The position numbers were made by a program, and so were the translations under genes. Below are positions 51,165 through 60,430 of a DNA stretch of 64,000 nt, in pieces. Within the stretch, counting starts at the first letter, position 1. Every line of letters starts with the position of its first letter. Source of the DNA: an archaeon (lineage in GTDB: Archaea > Thermoproteota > Nitrososphaeria > Nitrososphaerales > Gagatemarchaeaceae). A model generated the notes under the pieces. The model worked only from the letters and a program-made list of their open reading frames with translations, was not told the DNA's origin and searched no databases. The stretch is taken from contig JAKAOG010000004.1 in NCBI GenBank assembly GCA_021823325.1, forward strand, positions 62,001 through 126,000, read 5' to 3'.

Positions 51165-51592
51165 GCCGGGACAAACACGTAGTAGGGGTTCCCGTCTCCG
51201 CTGGCCCGGGCTTCCACGCGGACTTTCAACCCTGGCTTCGCCTTCTCGGCATCGACCCCTTCGAGCCAGGCCAGGACCTTCAGGCCGTCCTTCAGCTCGG
51301 CTATCGCTATGGTGTACGGCCCCTTCCCTTCGAAGCTCGCTGGGGTCACCCGGACATGGGTGAAAGTCACCAGGGTCGCTTCAGTCCCCAGCTCCACCCA
51401 TTCAGTTTCGCTGCTCATGCACCTTGGACAGTCAGCCTGGGGAGGGAAAGTGATGTTCCCGCACTTCGAGCACTTCGTCGTCACCAGCTTCCCGCGCTTC
51501 AGCGCGTCCCAGAACTCCTTCGTCTTGGATATCGGTATGTCGAAGCGCAGGTTCAGCGTCCGCCTTGAATGAAGCTGCGGTGGCTCCGACAT
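51161..51592 (-). CDS. DUF35 OB-fold/zinc-ribbon acyl-CoA-binding protein
   Basis: 143 residues from the ATG at 51592. An N-terminal zinc ribbon (CSKC and CPRC, about residues 35-52) precedes an OB fold (LVTFTHVRVTPASFEGKGPY, TIAIAELKDGLKVLAWLEGV). DUF35 proteins partner with thiolase-fold enzymes and help transfer acyl-CoA intermediates; the adjacent thiolase gene ends two bases upstream, so the two products probably form a complex. Confidence 0.9.
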   Translation of the reverse strand: MSEPPQLHSRRTLNLRFDIPISKTKEFWDALKRGKLVTTKCSKCGNITFPPQADCPRCMSSETEWVELGTEATLVTFTHVRVTPASFEGKGPYTIAIAELKDGLKVLAWLEGVDAEKAKPGLKVRVEARASGDGNPYYVFVPA

Positions 51593-51593
51593 A

Positions 51594-52754
51594 TCAGTCC
51601 CTCGAAAGCACGGTGACGTAGGCATAGTGACCCGTCCCCCCGATGTTATGGACCAGCCCGACCCCGTTCTTGATCGGCGCCTGCCGCCTCCCAGCTTCGC
51701 CTCTCAGCTGCTTGGTGATCTCTACCGCCATCGAAACGCCGGTCGCGCCTATGGGGTGCCCCTTCGCCTTGAGGCCGCCGTCCAGGTTCACAGGGATCTT
51801 CCCCCCTATCTCCGTCTGGCCGTCCCTGATCATCTTCGCCGCCTCCCCCTTCTTGCAGAAGCCAAGGTCCTCGTATGCCATCAGCTCGGCGATGGTGAAG
51901 CAGTCGTGGGCTGTGGCGACGTCTATGTCTCCTGGTCCGACCCCCGCCATGGCGTAAGCCTTCTTCGCCGCCGTCACCGCGGCGCGCAAGCCGACGTAGT
52001 CGTCTCTCCTGCTCAGGTTCGCGGTGTCGGATGAGTACCCCACGCCTTTGATCCATATCGGCGTGTCCGTGAGCTTCTTGGCTGTCTCTTCTGAGGCAAG
52101 AACGACCGAGGCGGAGCCGTCTGAAAGAGGACAGGCGTCGTAGAGCTTGAGCGGCCAGGACACGACTTGGGACCCCAGCGCCTTCTCCAGGGAGATCTCC
52201 TTCTGGAACTGGGCGAGCGGGTTGAGCGCGCCGTAGTGGTGCGCCTTCACCGACACCCGGGAGAGGTCCTCTTCGGTGGTGCCGAACCTGTTCATGTGGG
52301 AGACGGCGTACATGGCGTAGTACGCCGGAAACGTCATGCCATAGTTTTCGAACTCCCATGTGTATGAGCCCGCCCTCCCTATGAGCTCCACTGAAGTCGA
52401 GGTGTCCACCTCGGTCATCTTCTCCACCCCCACGGCCATCGCTACGTCAGTCTCACCGCTGGCGATGCTGTTGTATGCGGCTTTCACCGCCGCGCTCCCG
52501 CTCGCGCATGCGGCCTCCACCCGCATTGTACCGGCGCCGCTGAGTCCGGCGTACTCGTCTACCACTACGGCTGGGAGCGACTCTTCATACCAGATCCCGG
52601 CCGAGCCCACCACGACGTTCCCGATGTCTTTCTTGTCCACCCCAGCGTCGTCGATGGCCTGCTTGATCGATTCGAAAGCGAGCTCGCCAAGATTGACGTC
52701 AGTCCTTCTTCCGAACCTGCTATGCCCTATGCCTACGATTGCTACGCGGCTCAA
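51594..52754 (-). CDS. Thiolase, SCP-x / archaeal acetyl-CoA acetyltransferase type
   Basis: 386 residues, TTG start. Acyl-accepting Cys in RVEAACASGSAAVKA (about residue 85), His in ATAHDCFTIAELMAYE, and the C-terminal GGLKAKGHPIGATGVSMAVE. The AHDCF motif is typical of the archaeal/SCP-x branch that needs a DUF35 partner. Role: acetoacetyl-CoA formation or ketoacyl-CoA cleavage. No HMG-CoA synthase gene is adjacent. Confidence 0.92.
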   Translation of the reverse strand: MSRVAIVGIGHSRFGRRTDVNLGELAFESIKQAIDDAGVDKKDIGNVVVGSAGIWYEESLPAVVVDEYAGLSGAGTMRVEAACASGSAAVKAAYNSIASGETDVAMAVGVEKMTEVDTSTSVELIGRAGSYTWEFENYGMTFPAYYAMYAVSHMNRFGTTEEDLSRVSVKAHHYGALNPLAQFQKEISLEKALGSQVVSWPLKLYDACPLSDGSASVVLASEETAKKLTDTPIWIKGVGYSSDTANLSRRDDYVGLRAAVTAAKKAYAMAGVGPGDIDVATAHDCFTIAELMAYEDLGFCKKGEAAKMIRDGQTEIGGKIPVNLDGGLKAKGHPIGATGVSMAVEITKQLRGEAGRRQAPIKNGVGLVHNIGGTGHYAYVTVLSRD

Positions 52755-52798
52755 CTGTAAGCCCCGAGAAAGACCAGCTTGTGCTTCAATTCCCGGGC

Positions 52799-53992
52799 CT
52801 AGCCGACGACTCCCATCTCTTTCGCGACTTCTTTCATGATGGTCAGCCTCTGGATGTCGTTGGTCCCCTCGTAGGTCTTGATTATCTGCGAGTCCCTGAG
52901 CATCCTCTCCACCTGGCTGTCCGTCGAGACGCCGTATGCGCCCATGATGAGCATGGCCATGTGGGCGTTCTTCTCTGCCGCCTCCGTTGCGGTTATCTTC
53001 GCGATGGACGACGCCTTGATGAAGTCTTTCCCCTTCTTCGTGAGGGTCGCCGCCCAGTAGGTCAGCAACCGTGCGGTGTGGACGGCTGCGGCCATTTCGG
53101 CGATCTTGAACTGGACCTGCTGGTAGCTCAAGAGATAGTTGTCGAACGTCTGCCTCTGGGTAGAGTAGTTCAGAGCGGCCTCGAGCGCCGCCTGGGCGAT
53201 CCCGGTCCCCTGGGCCGCGACGCCTACCCGCCCATGGTCATAACACGTCAGCGCTATCCTCACGCCCCTCCCGACCTCTCCGACGATGTTCGCCTCGGGG
53301 ACCTCGAGGTTCTCGAACACGAGCTCTACCGGCTGGTCACCCCTCAGCCCGATGACGTCTGTCCTCTGGCCCACTTTCAGCCCTGGCATCCCCTTCTCGG
53401 CGACGAAGGCTGTGATTCCATGGTGCCGCTTCGCGTCCTCCTTAGGACTCGTCCTCGCGAAGATCAGGAACGTGTCCGCTTTGTCTCCGTTGGTGATGAA
53501 CATCTTCTTGCCGTTGATCACGTACCTGTCGCCCACTTTCTTCGCGTTCGTCGTGATCGCAGACACGTCTGAGCCCGTCCCGGGCTCTGTCATGGCGTGG
53601 GCGGCTATCTTTTCGCCCTTCGCTATGGGGACCAGATACTTCCTCTTCTGCTCCTCGGTCCCGAACAGGAACAAGGGGGTCGAGACCAGGTAGGTCGCTC
53701 CGACCACGGCGGAAAAGGCCGCCGAGAACCTGGCGATCTCTTCAGTGGCTATAACAAGCGAAAGGTCGTCACCGCCTCCGCCGCCGTACTCCTCGGGGAA
53801 CGGCACGCCGAATAGCCCCAGCTCGGCCGCCCTTTTGACGAGGCGCATGTCCATCTGGTTCTCTCTGTCGATCTTCTGAGTGACCGGGGCGAGCTCCTTC
53901 TCGGCGAACTCCCTGACGGCAAGCCGGAACGCCTCCTGCTCTTCGGACACCGATATCACGTAGTCAGAGGACGTTGGCGAGAGGGTGCTCAT
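52799..53992 (-). CDS. Acyl-CoA dehydrogenase
   Basis: 397 residues. FAD-enzyme signature AHAMTEPGTGSDVSAITTNA and GDRYVINGKKMFITNGDKAD; the C-terminal domain has LRDSQIIKTYEGTNDIQRL, where the Glu of YEGT is the expected catalytic base. It oxidises acyl-CoA to enoyl-CoA; an electron-transferring flavoprotein is not encoded in this window. Divergent from the bifunctional dehydrogenase/hydratase. Confidence 0.95.
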   Translation of the reverse strand: MSTLSPTSSDYVISVSEEQEAFRLAVREFAEKELAPVTQKIDRENQMDMRLVKRAAELGLFGVPFPEEYGGGGGDDLSLVIATEEIARFSAAFSAVVGATYLVSTPLFLFGTEEQKRKYLVPIAKGEKIAAHAMTEPGTGSDVSAITTNAKKVGDRYVINGKKMFITNGDKADTFLIFARTSPKEDAKRHHGITAFVAEKGMPGLKVGQRTDVIGLRGDQPVELVFENLEVPEANIVGEVGRGVRIALTCYDHGRVGVAAQGTGIAQAALEAALNYSTQRQTFDNYLLSYQQVQFKIAEMAAAVHTARLLTYWAATLTKKGKDFIKASSIAKITATEAAEKNAHMAMLIMGAYGVSTDSQVERMLRDSQIIKTYEGTNDIQRLTIMKEVAKEMGVVG

Positions 53993-54117
53993 GGGGCCGC
54001 GGCAAAGCGAGGGAGTATTTAGACGAAATCCCTCATAAGCAGACTGGGTTGAAATCGACCATCGTTTCCGGTGGAAAGAGAATTAAGAGGGGTGGGGCCG
54101 GCGGGTCGCAGATAGCG

Positions 54118-56106
54118 ATGGAGAATCGCAAGATAGCGGTAGTCGGCGCAGGAGACATGGGGCACGGCATAGCAGAGCTCTTCGCCGTGAGCGGGTTTCA
54201 GGTCACACTGATGGACAAGTTCCCCCAGGCCATAGAGAAAGCGAAGGCGAGGGTCTCGGCGAGCCTTGCGAAGATGGTCGAGAGGGGGAAGCTGACCAGG
54301 GAACAGGCGGACTCGGCCTTTGCGAGGATGAGCTTCACAGGTGACATGGGCGCGGCGATGTCCGGAGCCGGACTGGTCGTGGAAGCGGTTCCAGAGTCGC
54401 TGGAACTCAAGAAGTCTGTGTTCAAGGAGATCGACTCTCTTGCCCCCAGGGACGCGATCCTTGCATCGAACACCTCCAACATCAAGATAACCGACCTTGC
54501 TGCGGCGACTTCGCGCCCCGAAAGGGTGGTGGGGATGCATTTCTTCAACCCCCCCATGGTGATGAAGCTAGTCGAGGTGATACCGGGGGAACAGACTCAC
54601 CCTGAAGTGGCCCGCGAGGTAGTGGAGGTATGCGGGGCCCTCGGCAGGACCCCGGTAAGGGTCCAGAAGGACAGCCCCGGGTTCATCGTGAACAGGATCA
54701 ACGCGGCAGACACTCTCTTCTTCTGTCTGCTGCTGGACAGACAGGTCGCGACCCCTCCCCAGATCGACAGCTTCGCGAAGAGCCAGGGACTCCCGATGGG
54801 GCCCTACGAGCTGCTCGACTTCGTGGGGGTAGACATAGGCGCCGACTCCCTCGCTTACTTCTCGAAGGCTCTCTCGCCGGAGTATGGGAAGGGGAAGACG
54901 TTCGCTTCGATGGTCAAGGAGGGCCGGTTGGGGAAGAAGACAGGGCGCGGATTCTATGACTGGTCGACAGGGAGGGCGGACATACCGAAGGTCGACCCTA
55001 CCGACAAGGTTTCGATCATGGACATCTTCGCGCTCGAGATCAACGAGTCAGTCAAGCTGATAGAGGAAGGGGTCGCCTCCCCCGAGGACATCGAGAAGGG
55101 GGTGGTGCTAGGGATGAACAGGCCCTTCGGCCCCATAACGGTCGCCAAGGACCTCAGCAACGCAGAGGTGAAGTCGAAGCTCGAAGAGCTCGCATCCAAG
55201 TTCGACTGCGCGGTCTTCGCGCCGGCGAGGGCCATAGCCGAAGGCAAGCTTAGGGACGCGGTGGACGGGAGGCTTGCAAAGGCGGAGGACGCGCCGGCCA
55301 AACAGGCGCCGAAGGACCAGACGGCGGCGTCAGGTGAAGAGGTCGTCAAGCTGGAGAAGCTCGCAGGGGGAGTGGCGAGGGTCACCATCAGCAGGCCGAA
55401 GCTGAACCTCATAAGCGCCCAGGTGCTCGACCGGCTAGACTCCATCGTAGCGGAACTTACCGCAGACCGCGAAGTGAGGGCAGTGGTGGTCACTGGAGCG
55501 GGACCCGTGTTCTGCGCCGGAGCCGATCTGTCCCAGTTCTTCGGCACCCCGGCTGCCTTCATGGACTTCGCCAGGAAGGGAGCCAGGACGCTGAGGAAGC
55601 TGTCCGAGATGCCGAAGATCACCATAGCCGTGATGAAGGGATATGCGCTCGGCGGCGGGCTGGAGCTTGCCCTTTCATGCGACGTCAGGGTCGCCGCTGA
55701 AGACGTCGAGGTCGGGTTCCCCGAGCTGAGCCGGGGGCTGGTCCCTGCCTGGTCAGGGAGCCAGAGGCTTCCCAGGCTCCTCGGAGTATCACAGGCTTCT
55801 TTCTTGATACTCACAAGTCAGAGGATCAAGGGGAAGCGGGCCCACGAGATAGGGATCGTAAACCAGCTCGCCCAGGGAGACCCCGATGAGTTCGCGGTGA
55901 AGCTTGCAGGGGAGCTGGCTTCCAACCAAGCCCCCGTCGCCGCGATGCTGGCGAAGTCCCTGATCAATAAGGGGAGCGAGGCATCCATGGACGAAGGGCT
56001 CGAGATGGAGGCCATGGCCGCCGGGATACTCTTCGCGACAGAAGACCTGAAGGAAGGGATCTCGGCTTTTCTGGGGAAGAGGAAGCCGGAGTTCAAGGGC
56101 AGGTGA
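54118..56106 (+). CDS. Bifunctional 3-hydroxyacyl-CoA dehydrogenase / enoyl-CoA hydratase
   Basis: 662 residues from the ATG at 54118; AATTAAGA-type sequence about 30 bases upstream may be the promoter. N-terminal half: NAD motif IAVVGAGDMGHGIAELFAVS, GMHFFNPPMVMKLVEVIPGE (catalytic His) and DSPGFIVNRINAADTLFFCL. C-terminal part (from about 420): enoyl-CoA hydratase with VVTGAGPVFCAGADLSQFFG and MKGYALGGGLELALSCDVRV. The order (dehydrogenase then hydratase) equals the archaeal crotonyl-CoA hydratase/3-hydroxybutyryl-CoA dehydrogenase. It supplies the two middle steps of beta-oxidation. Confidence 0.94.
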   Translation: MENRKIAVVGAGDMGHGIAELFAVSGFQVTLMDKFPQAIEKAKARVSASLAKMVERGKLTREQADSAFARMSFTGDMGAAMSGAGLVVEAVPESLELKKSVFKEIDSLAPRDAILASNTSNIKITDLAAATSRPERVVGMHFFNPPMVMKLVEVIPGEQTHPEVAREVVEVCGALGRTPVRVQKDSPGFIVNRINAADTLFFCLLLDRQVATPPQIDSFAKSQGLPMGPYELLDFVGVDIGADSLAYFSKALSPEYGKGKTFASMVKEGRLGKKTGRGFYDWSTGRADIPKVDPTDKVSIMDIFALEINESVKLIEEGVASPEDIEKGVVLGMNRPFGPITVAKDLSNAEVKSKLEELASKFDCAVFAPARAIAEGKLRDAVDGRLAKAEDAPAKQAPKDQTAASGEEVVKLEKLAGGVARVTISRPKLNLISAQVLDRLDSIVAELTADREVRAVVVTGAGPVFCAGADLSQFFGTPAAFMDFARKGARTLRKLSEMPKITIAVMKGYALGGGLELALSCDVRVAAEDVEVGFPELSRGLVPAWSGSQRLPRLLGVSQASFLILTSQRIKGKRAHEIGIVNQLAQGDPDEFAVKLAGELASNQAPVAAMLAKSLINKGSEASMDEGLEMEAMAAGILFATEDLKEGISAFLGKRKPEFKGR

Positions 56107-56110
56107 GCGG

Positions 56111-57304
56111 ATGCCCGAGTTAAAGGAAGCCTACGTCGCCGACTACCTCCGCATACCGTTTTCGAGGTCCAGGCCCTCTCAGCCTGAAAGGGACGTCTAC
56201 AACTCGCTCAGGATGGACCAGGCGCTGGCGGGGCTGATACGGAAGGTCCTGGAAAGGACGAGGTTCAAGCCCGAGGAGATCGGAGACGTCGTCACTGGGT
56301 GTGCGTTCCAGACGGGAGAGAACTGGCTCTACGGAGGGAGGCACCCTGTCCTCTTGGCAGGGCTCCCGGTGTCTGTCCCCGCGTTGGCCATGGACAGGGC
56401 ATGCGCGTCTTCGATGAATGCGAGCGCCGAGGGGGCTATGGAGATAATGACAGGGAACTCAGAGATCGTCCTCGCCGGGGGGATGGAGCACCTCACCCAC
56501 GTCCCCATCGCGAACAACCCGGCCCTCGCGCCCAACACCAGGCTGCTCACCCGCCCCGAGTACATGAAGTACCAGATGAACACAGGCTATTCCATGGGGC
56601 TCACAGCGGAGAAGCTGGCTGAGCAGGAGAAGTTCGGAAGGGAAGAGATGGACAGGTTCTCAGTCGAATCGCACTTGAAGGCCGCGAAGTCGGTCGGCGA
56701 AGGGTGGTTCAGGGGCGAGCTGATGGACATGAAGGTCGAGGTTTCGGGAGAGGAGAAGGTCATAGATGTGGACCAGAGCATAAGGAGGGACACGACCCTC
56801 GAGCAGCTCGCGGGGCTTCAGCCTTCTTTCAAGTCAGGTGGTCTGATCACAGCGGGGAACTCATCCCCCCTGAACGCGGGGGCGACCCTGGTTGCGCTCG
56901 CATCGAAGGAGAAGCTGAACGAGTACGGCGCGAAGCCTCTGGCGAAAGTGGTCTCCATGGGCTGGGCCGGAGTGGACCCCAGCGTCATGGGCAAGGGGCC
57001 GGTCCCCGCGTCGCAGAAGGCGCTCGCTAAAGCCGGTCTCAAGGCCGACGACATCGACCTGTGGGAGATCAACGAGGCATTCGCCGTGGTCGTGCTTTAC
57101 GCGATCCGGGAGCTCGGCCTCGACCCGGGGAAGGTGAACATACACGGAGGTGCCATCGCGCTTGGGCACCCTCTCGGTGCGTCGGGGGCGAGGCTGATCG
57201 GGACCCTTTCCAGGGAGCTCCAGGAGACAAGGAAGGAGTACGGCGTCGCGACGCTCTGCGTCGGAGGAGGGCAGGGGTTCGCCGTGGTCCTGCAGCGGGC
57301 CTAG
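56111..57304 (+). CDS. Acetyl-CoA C-acyltransferase (thiolase, degradative type)
   Basis: 397 residues. Active-site Cys in [20 protein letters not shown] (about residue 98), the [12 protein letters not shown] segment, NEAFAVV at [36 protein letters not shown] and the second Cys in [17 protein letters not shown]. These are the FadA/AtoB-type motifs (Cys-His-Cys), unlike the SCP-x thiolase at 51594. It starts four bases after the bifunctional gene and completes beta-oxidation. Confidence 0.95.
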   Translation: MPELKEAYVADYLRIPFSRSRPSQPERDVYNSLRMDQALAGLIRKVLERTRFKPEEIGDVVTGCAFQTGENWLYGGRHPVLLAGLPVSVPALAMDRACASSMNASAEGAMEIMTGNSEIVLAGGMEHLTHVPIANNPALAPNTRLLTRPEYMKYQMNTGYSMGLTAEKLAEQEKFGREEMDRFSVESHLKAAKSVGEGWFRGELMDMKVEVSGEEKVIDVDQSIRRDTTLEQLAGLQPSFKSGGLITAGNSSPLNAGATLVALASKEKLNEYGAKPLAKVVSMGWAGVDPSVMGKGPVPASQKALAKAGLKADDIDLWEINEAFAVVVLYAIRELGLDPGKVNIHGGAIALGHPLGASGARLIGTLSRELQETRKEYGVATLCVGGGQGFAVVLQRA

Positions 57305-57305
57305 G

Positions 57306-58448
57306 TCACTCGACCGAGCCTTTCTTCCGGAGCCTCAGTGTCTCTGCGCTGGAATAGCCGAGCGACTTCATCAATGCGCGGGTGTTCTCTCCGAGCTCAG
57401 GCGCCTTCGTGAAGCGCCTGGAGCGCATCGGGGGGGTCGACCTCGCCGGCTCGTTGACCACGGTATCGTCGCCGATCTTCGCAAGCATTCCCATCTCCTT
57501 CGCCCAGCGGCTCGTGAGCGCTTCCTCGACTGACAGGACGGGCGTCGCACACGTGTCCTTGTGCATCAAGATGTCAGCCCACTGGTCCCTGGTCTTCGTC
57601 GCGAAGACCCTCTTGAGCTCGTCCGTCACGTGCGCCCTCTCTTCAGGAGATCCGAAACGCAGGCTCTCAAGCTCGGGGACGCCGAGGGCGACCACCAGGT
57701 TCCTCCAGAACTCGTCCTCTATCGCAGCCACAGCGACATACTTGCCGTCCGAAGTCGCGTAGACGTTGTAATACGGAGTCGAGCCGAAGACGAGGCTGTG
57801 CCCTTCCTTCGGAGGGTGCCCCGTCGCCAGATACGCGGCCGCAGGGATGACCATCCAAGAGATCAGAGAGCCCACTATCGGGACGTCGATCCGGACAGCG
57901 TTCTTCCTCTTGACGAGGGCTCCGGCTATGGCGAGCGCCGCGTACGTCCCGGAAGTCATGTCCCCGAGCTGTAGCTGGGGGACCTCGGAACGGGAAGAGT
58001 AGCCCATGGTCCCTGCCATCGCCTGGAAGTTGATGTCGTGCCCTGGCATCGAGCTCAGCTTCTCCGACTGCCCGTAGGCGGAGATCGAGCAGTAGACTAT
58101 CTTCGGGTTGAGTTTCCTGACGGCCTCGAAGGAAAACCCGAGCCTAGACATCGCGCCTGGCCTGAAACCTTCGATGAAGACGTCCGCCGTCTTCAGGAGC
58201 CGCTCCATCACCTTCTTGCCGTCGCTGGACTTCAGGTCGATGCCTATGCTCAGCTTGTTCCGGTTGACGCTTGCGTGTATCGGGCTCCTGCCGTTCTTGG
58301 TCGGAGGGGTAGACCGCATGTAGTCCCCTAGGCGCGGCTGCTCGACCTTGATCACCTCGGCTCCCATGTCCGAAAGGAGCATCGTGCAGAAGCCTCCGGG
58401 GAGGAGGCGGGTCGCGTCCACCACCCTGACACCGTCGAGGAAGCCCAC
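57306..58448 (-). CDS. Class III CoA-transferase (CaiB/BaiF family)
   Basis: 380 residues. N-terminal GVRVVDATRLLPGGFCTMLL and MGAEVIKVEQPRLGDYMR, catalytic Asp region GHDINFQAMAGTMGYSS, typical of formyl-CoA transferase, alpha-methylacyl-CoA racemase and similar enzymes. The substrate is unknown; a racemase role for branched acyl-CoA would suit the beta-oxidation genes beside it. Minus-strand CTTTATTTG at about 58469-58477 is a plausible TATA box. Confidence 0.9.
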   Translation of the reverse strand: MGFLDGVRVVDATRLLPGGFCTMLLSDMGAEVIKVEQPRLGDYMRSTPPTKNGRSPIHASVNRNKLSIGIDLKSSDGKKVMERLLKTADVFIEGFRPGAMSRLGFSFEAVRKLNPKIVYCSISAYGQSEKLSSMPGHDINFQAMAGTMGYSSRSEVPQLQLGDMTSGTYAALAIAGALVKRKNAVRIDVPIVGSLISWMVIPAAAYLATGHPPKEGHSLVFGSTPYYNVYATSDGKYVAVAAIEDEFWRNLVVALGVPELESLRFGSPEERAHVTDELKRVFATKTRDQWADILMHKDTCATPVLSVEEALTSRWAKEMGMLAKIGDDTVVNEPARSTPPMRSRRFTKAPELGENTRALMKSLGYSSAETLRLRKKGSVE

Positions 58449-58566
58449 GCCGGCTGCTCGGGATGGCGCAAATAAAGCCTAAAATCTGGGAAATCGTCGA
58501 CCGCACCGACGATGAGGTGAACGTAAGCGCGGCGTAGAGCCGCGTACAGGGGTAGACACGTTCGCC
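58449..58566. other. Junction between core chromosome and the integrated element
   Basis: Holds the CoA-transferase promoter, a 7-bp inverted repeat ATCGTCG/CGACGAT (58493-58513) and a strong 6-bp hairpin CGCGGC-GTAGA-GCCGCG (58528-58544). From about 58516 the reading frame and codon usage of the recombinase begin. The repeats are candidate recombinase-binding or attachment-site sequences; no tRNA gene is detectable here. Confidence 0.4.
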
Positions 58567-59682
58567 ATTAAGCCAACAAGACACAGATTTACTCAGGAAC
58601 AACTAGCCAAGGGCAGACAACGAGGGAACATCACCCGTTGGGGAGCGAACCAACTGCTAAACCCCATTCTAAGAGACGACCCAGCAATCAAGCGTTATCT
58701 GTCCCATATTGCTGCGAGAAGAGGGAACGCAGGAAAGGTATCGAGAACAAGTCAGATAGTCTCGTGCTCTGCGCCAAGAGCGTTCCTCGAATATCTCGGA
58801 CTCCCCATAGAATCGGACTCGGTAACGAGACTGATAGAACGAACTCGTGCAGAACATAGAGCCGACAACTACCAGACAGACGAGCAACCACTGGCGTTCG
58901 CCCTGATCCCACCGAGCAAAGGGAGATACAACAAAGCAGCGACGCTAAAGGGGATTTTCAAAGCCAGTCACTGCCCGCTAACAGTCTCCCTTCCTACGCC
59001 AGAACCCACAGAGCGAACGAAGAAGATTAGCCCAGAAGTGCTGAAGGCGATCTATCAAGCCCTGCCTCGGGACGAACTCCGAGCAATAATCGACTTCCAA
59101 GCATACGCAGGAGAGCGAGTAGCGGCCCTATGCTCACTGACCCCAGTGTCCGACTGGACGGACCACAGGAAGTACACTTTCATCCACATAGCCAGCCAGA
59201 ACACCAAAGCGCGTTACGCCCATATCAGCATCATACCGAGACCACTAGCCGACTACCTACGGGCCTATGCGAAAGCCCTCGGAAGAACGTCGCCCTTCCC
59301 GAACTTCGAAACCCAATGGCGCGAGATAAGACAACTCGGAATGAGCCAATTCGGGATCAGACTAACCTCACACTACCTACGGAAGCGGTTCGCGACAATA
59401 GCCAGCAAGACAGCAATGCCAGTAAACTCGTGGGACTACCTCATGGGAGACAAACCAAGCCTCGGACACCACGCGGAAGCCTACGCACTAGAGGACTATT
59501 CCGGCCTCGCAGAAGAATACGACCGATACCTAGCGCCCTACCTCAGCATATCAGACATCCACGAACCGGACGCACCAAAGGAAGCAAACAAAGACGTGGA
59601 CGCACTTCTCGAAACCATCAAGACGCTTCAGGAAACAATCAACCTCCTCAAAACACAACTGGCAGAGGCACGAGCACACTAA
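58567..59682 (+). CDS. Tyrosine recombinase/integrase, frame lacks a standard start
   Basis: The frame is open from 58516 to 59682 (about 388 codons) and reads as protein throughout, for instance KPTRHRFTQEQLAKGRQRGN and GRYNKAATLKGIFKASHCPL. No ATG, GTG or TTG occurs before the GTG at 59038, which would remove the whole DNA-binding domain; ATT at 58567 is the best unconventional choice. The catalytic domain has Arg in YAGERVAALCSL, Lys region TKARYAHISIIP, HxxR in SHYLRKRFATIA, GH in SLGHHAEAY and Tyr in the C-terminal EYDRYLAPYL. A coiled coil ends the protein. Possibly a C-terminal int fragment left by integration. Confidence 0.75.
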   Translation: MKPTRHRFTQEQLAKGRQRGNITRWGANQLLNPILRDDPAIKRYLSHIAARRGNAGKVSRTSQIVSCSAPRAFLEYLGLPIESDSVTRLIERTRAEHRADNYQTDEQPLAFALIPPSKGRYNKAATLKGIFKASHCPLTVSLPTPEPTERTKKISPEVLKAIYQALPRDELRAIIDFQAYAGERVAALCSLTPVSDWTDHRKYTFIHIASQNTKARYAHISIIPRPLADYLRAYAKALGRTSPFPNFETQWREIRQLGMSQFGIRLTSHYLRKRFATIASKTAMPVNSWDYLMGDKPSLGHHAEAYALEDYSGLAEEYDRYLAPYLSISDIHEPDAPKEANKDVDALLETIKTLQETINLLKTQLAEARAH

Positions 59683-59821
59683 GCCCGCGCTTCTGCTTTC
59701 ACTATTTTTGGTCAGACTGGGACGGCGTTATCTTCATCTGGTTTCCGCTTCGTCGCGAGGTCATCATCCCACTCAACCTCCGCCTTAGTCCTTTATAATC
59801 AGCCCGCCAATGGTTCTCCCT
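59683..59821. promoter_or_regulatory. Gap with T-run and TATA box of the DUF5343-HEPN unit
   Basis: A short T-run (CTATTTTTGG, about 59701-59710) may end the integrase transcript. CTTTATAATC (59791-59800) is a strong TATA box about 26 bases before the ATG at 59822, so the DUF5343-HEPN pair seems to have its own promoter and a leaderless message. Confidence 0.55.
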
Positions 59822-60430
59822 ATGGCTGAAAACCCGCCGTACGTCATGGCATACGGAAAACTCTCGTCCCTTTTTGCAAAGATCATAGAGGCATCACCTC
59901 CACCCAAATTCAACCGCGACTTTGTTAACACCGTCTTGGGGTTCAAGTCTTCTAGTGACCAAGCGTATCCCCCTTTCCTGAAACGCTTGGGGTTCATCGA
60001 CGACGCAAACGTTCCAACTCAAGACTACAAGGATTACCGAGAAGGGGGGACCCTCGCCAAAACAATCATGGCGAAAAGAATCCGAGCATCTTATCCCACA
60101 ATATTTCAAGCGAAGGAATACGCCTGGCGACTGAACAAGCAAGAACTAACTGCAACGGTAAAACGCGTCCATGGCCTAGCAGATGAGTCGCAAGCGCTTG
60201 AAGCTATCGTTGGTACCTTTTCCGCACTTTGTGGTCTGGCCGACTTTGAGGCCGAACCAACGAAGAAAGAGGCAAAAGTCAAAGAACCTGAGGAACCAAA
60301 GGAGGCCGCAAGCAGTCCGGCCCGACTTGGATTATCCTATACAGTAGTCCTAAACCTTCCCGCTACCACCGACATTGAAGTCTTCAACGCGATATTCAAG
60401 AGCCTCAAAGAGAACATCTTGAATGAGTAA
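59822..60430 (+). CDS. DUF5343 family protein, HEPN partner
   Basis: 202 residues. It shows the DUF5343 pattern YVMAYGKLSSLFAKIIEASP, FVNTVLGFKSSSDQAYPPFL, KRLGFIDDANVPTQDYKDYR (about residues 6-70) and a helix-rich middle (FSALCGLADFEA). A charged linker (Lys/Glu/Pro, about 138-165) leads to a C-terminal segment LSYTVVLNLPATTDIEVFNA. The winged-helix-like N-terminus suggests nucleic-acid binding. Its stop overlaps the start of the HEPN gene by 8 bases. An ATG at 59810 is an alternative start. The biochemical role is unknown. Confidence 0.8.
   Translation: MAENPPYVMAYGKLSSLFAKIIEASPPPKFNRDFVNTVLGFKSSSDQAYPPFLKRLGFIDDANVPTQDYKDYREGGTLAKTIMAKRIRASYPTIFQAKEYAWRLNKQELTATVKRVHGLADESQALEAIVGTFSALCGLADFEAEPTKKEAKVKEPEEPKEAASSPARLGLSYTVVLNLPATTDIEVFNAIFKSLKENILNE

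Noticed and set aside
58493-58544. Possible tRNA at the integration border
   Set aside because: The two hairpins do not assemble into a cloverleaf and there is no T-loop consensus.
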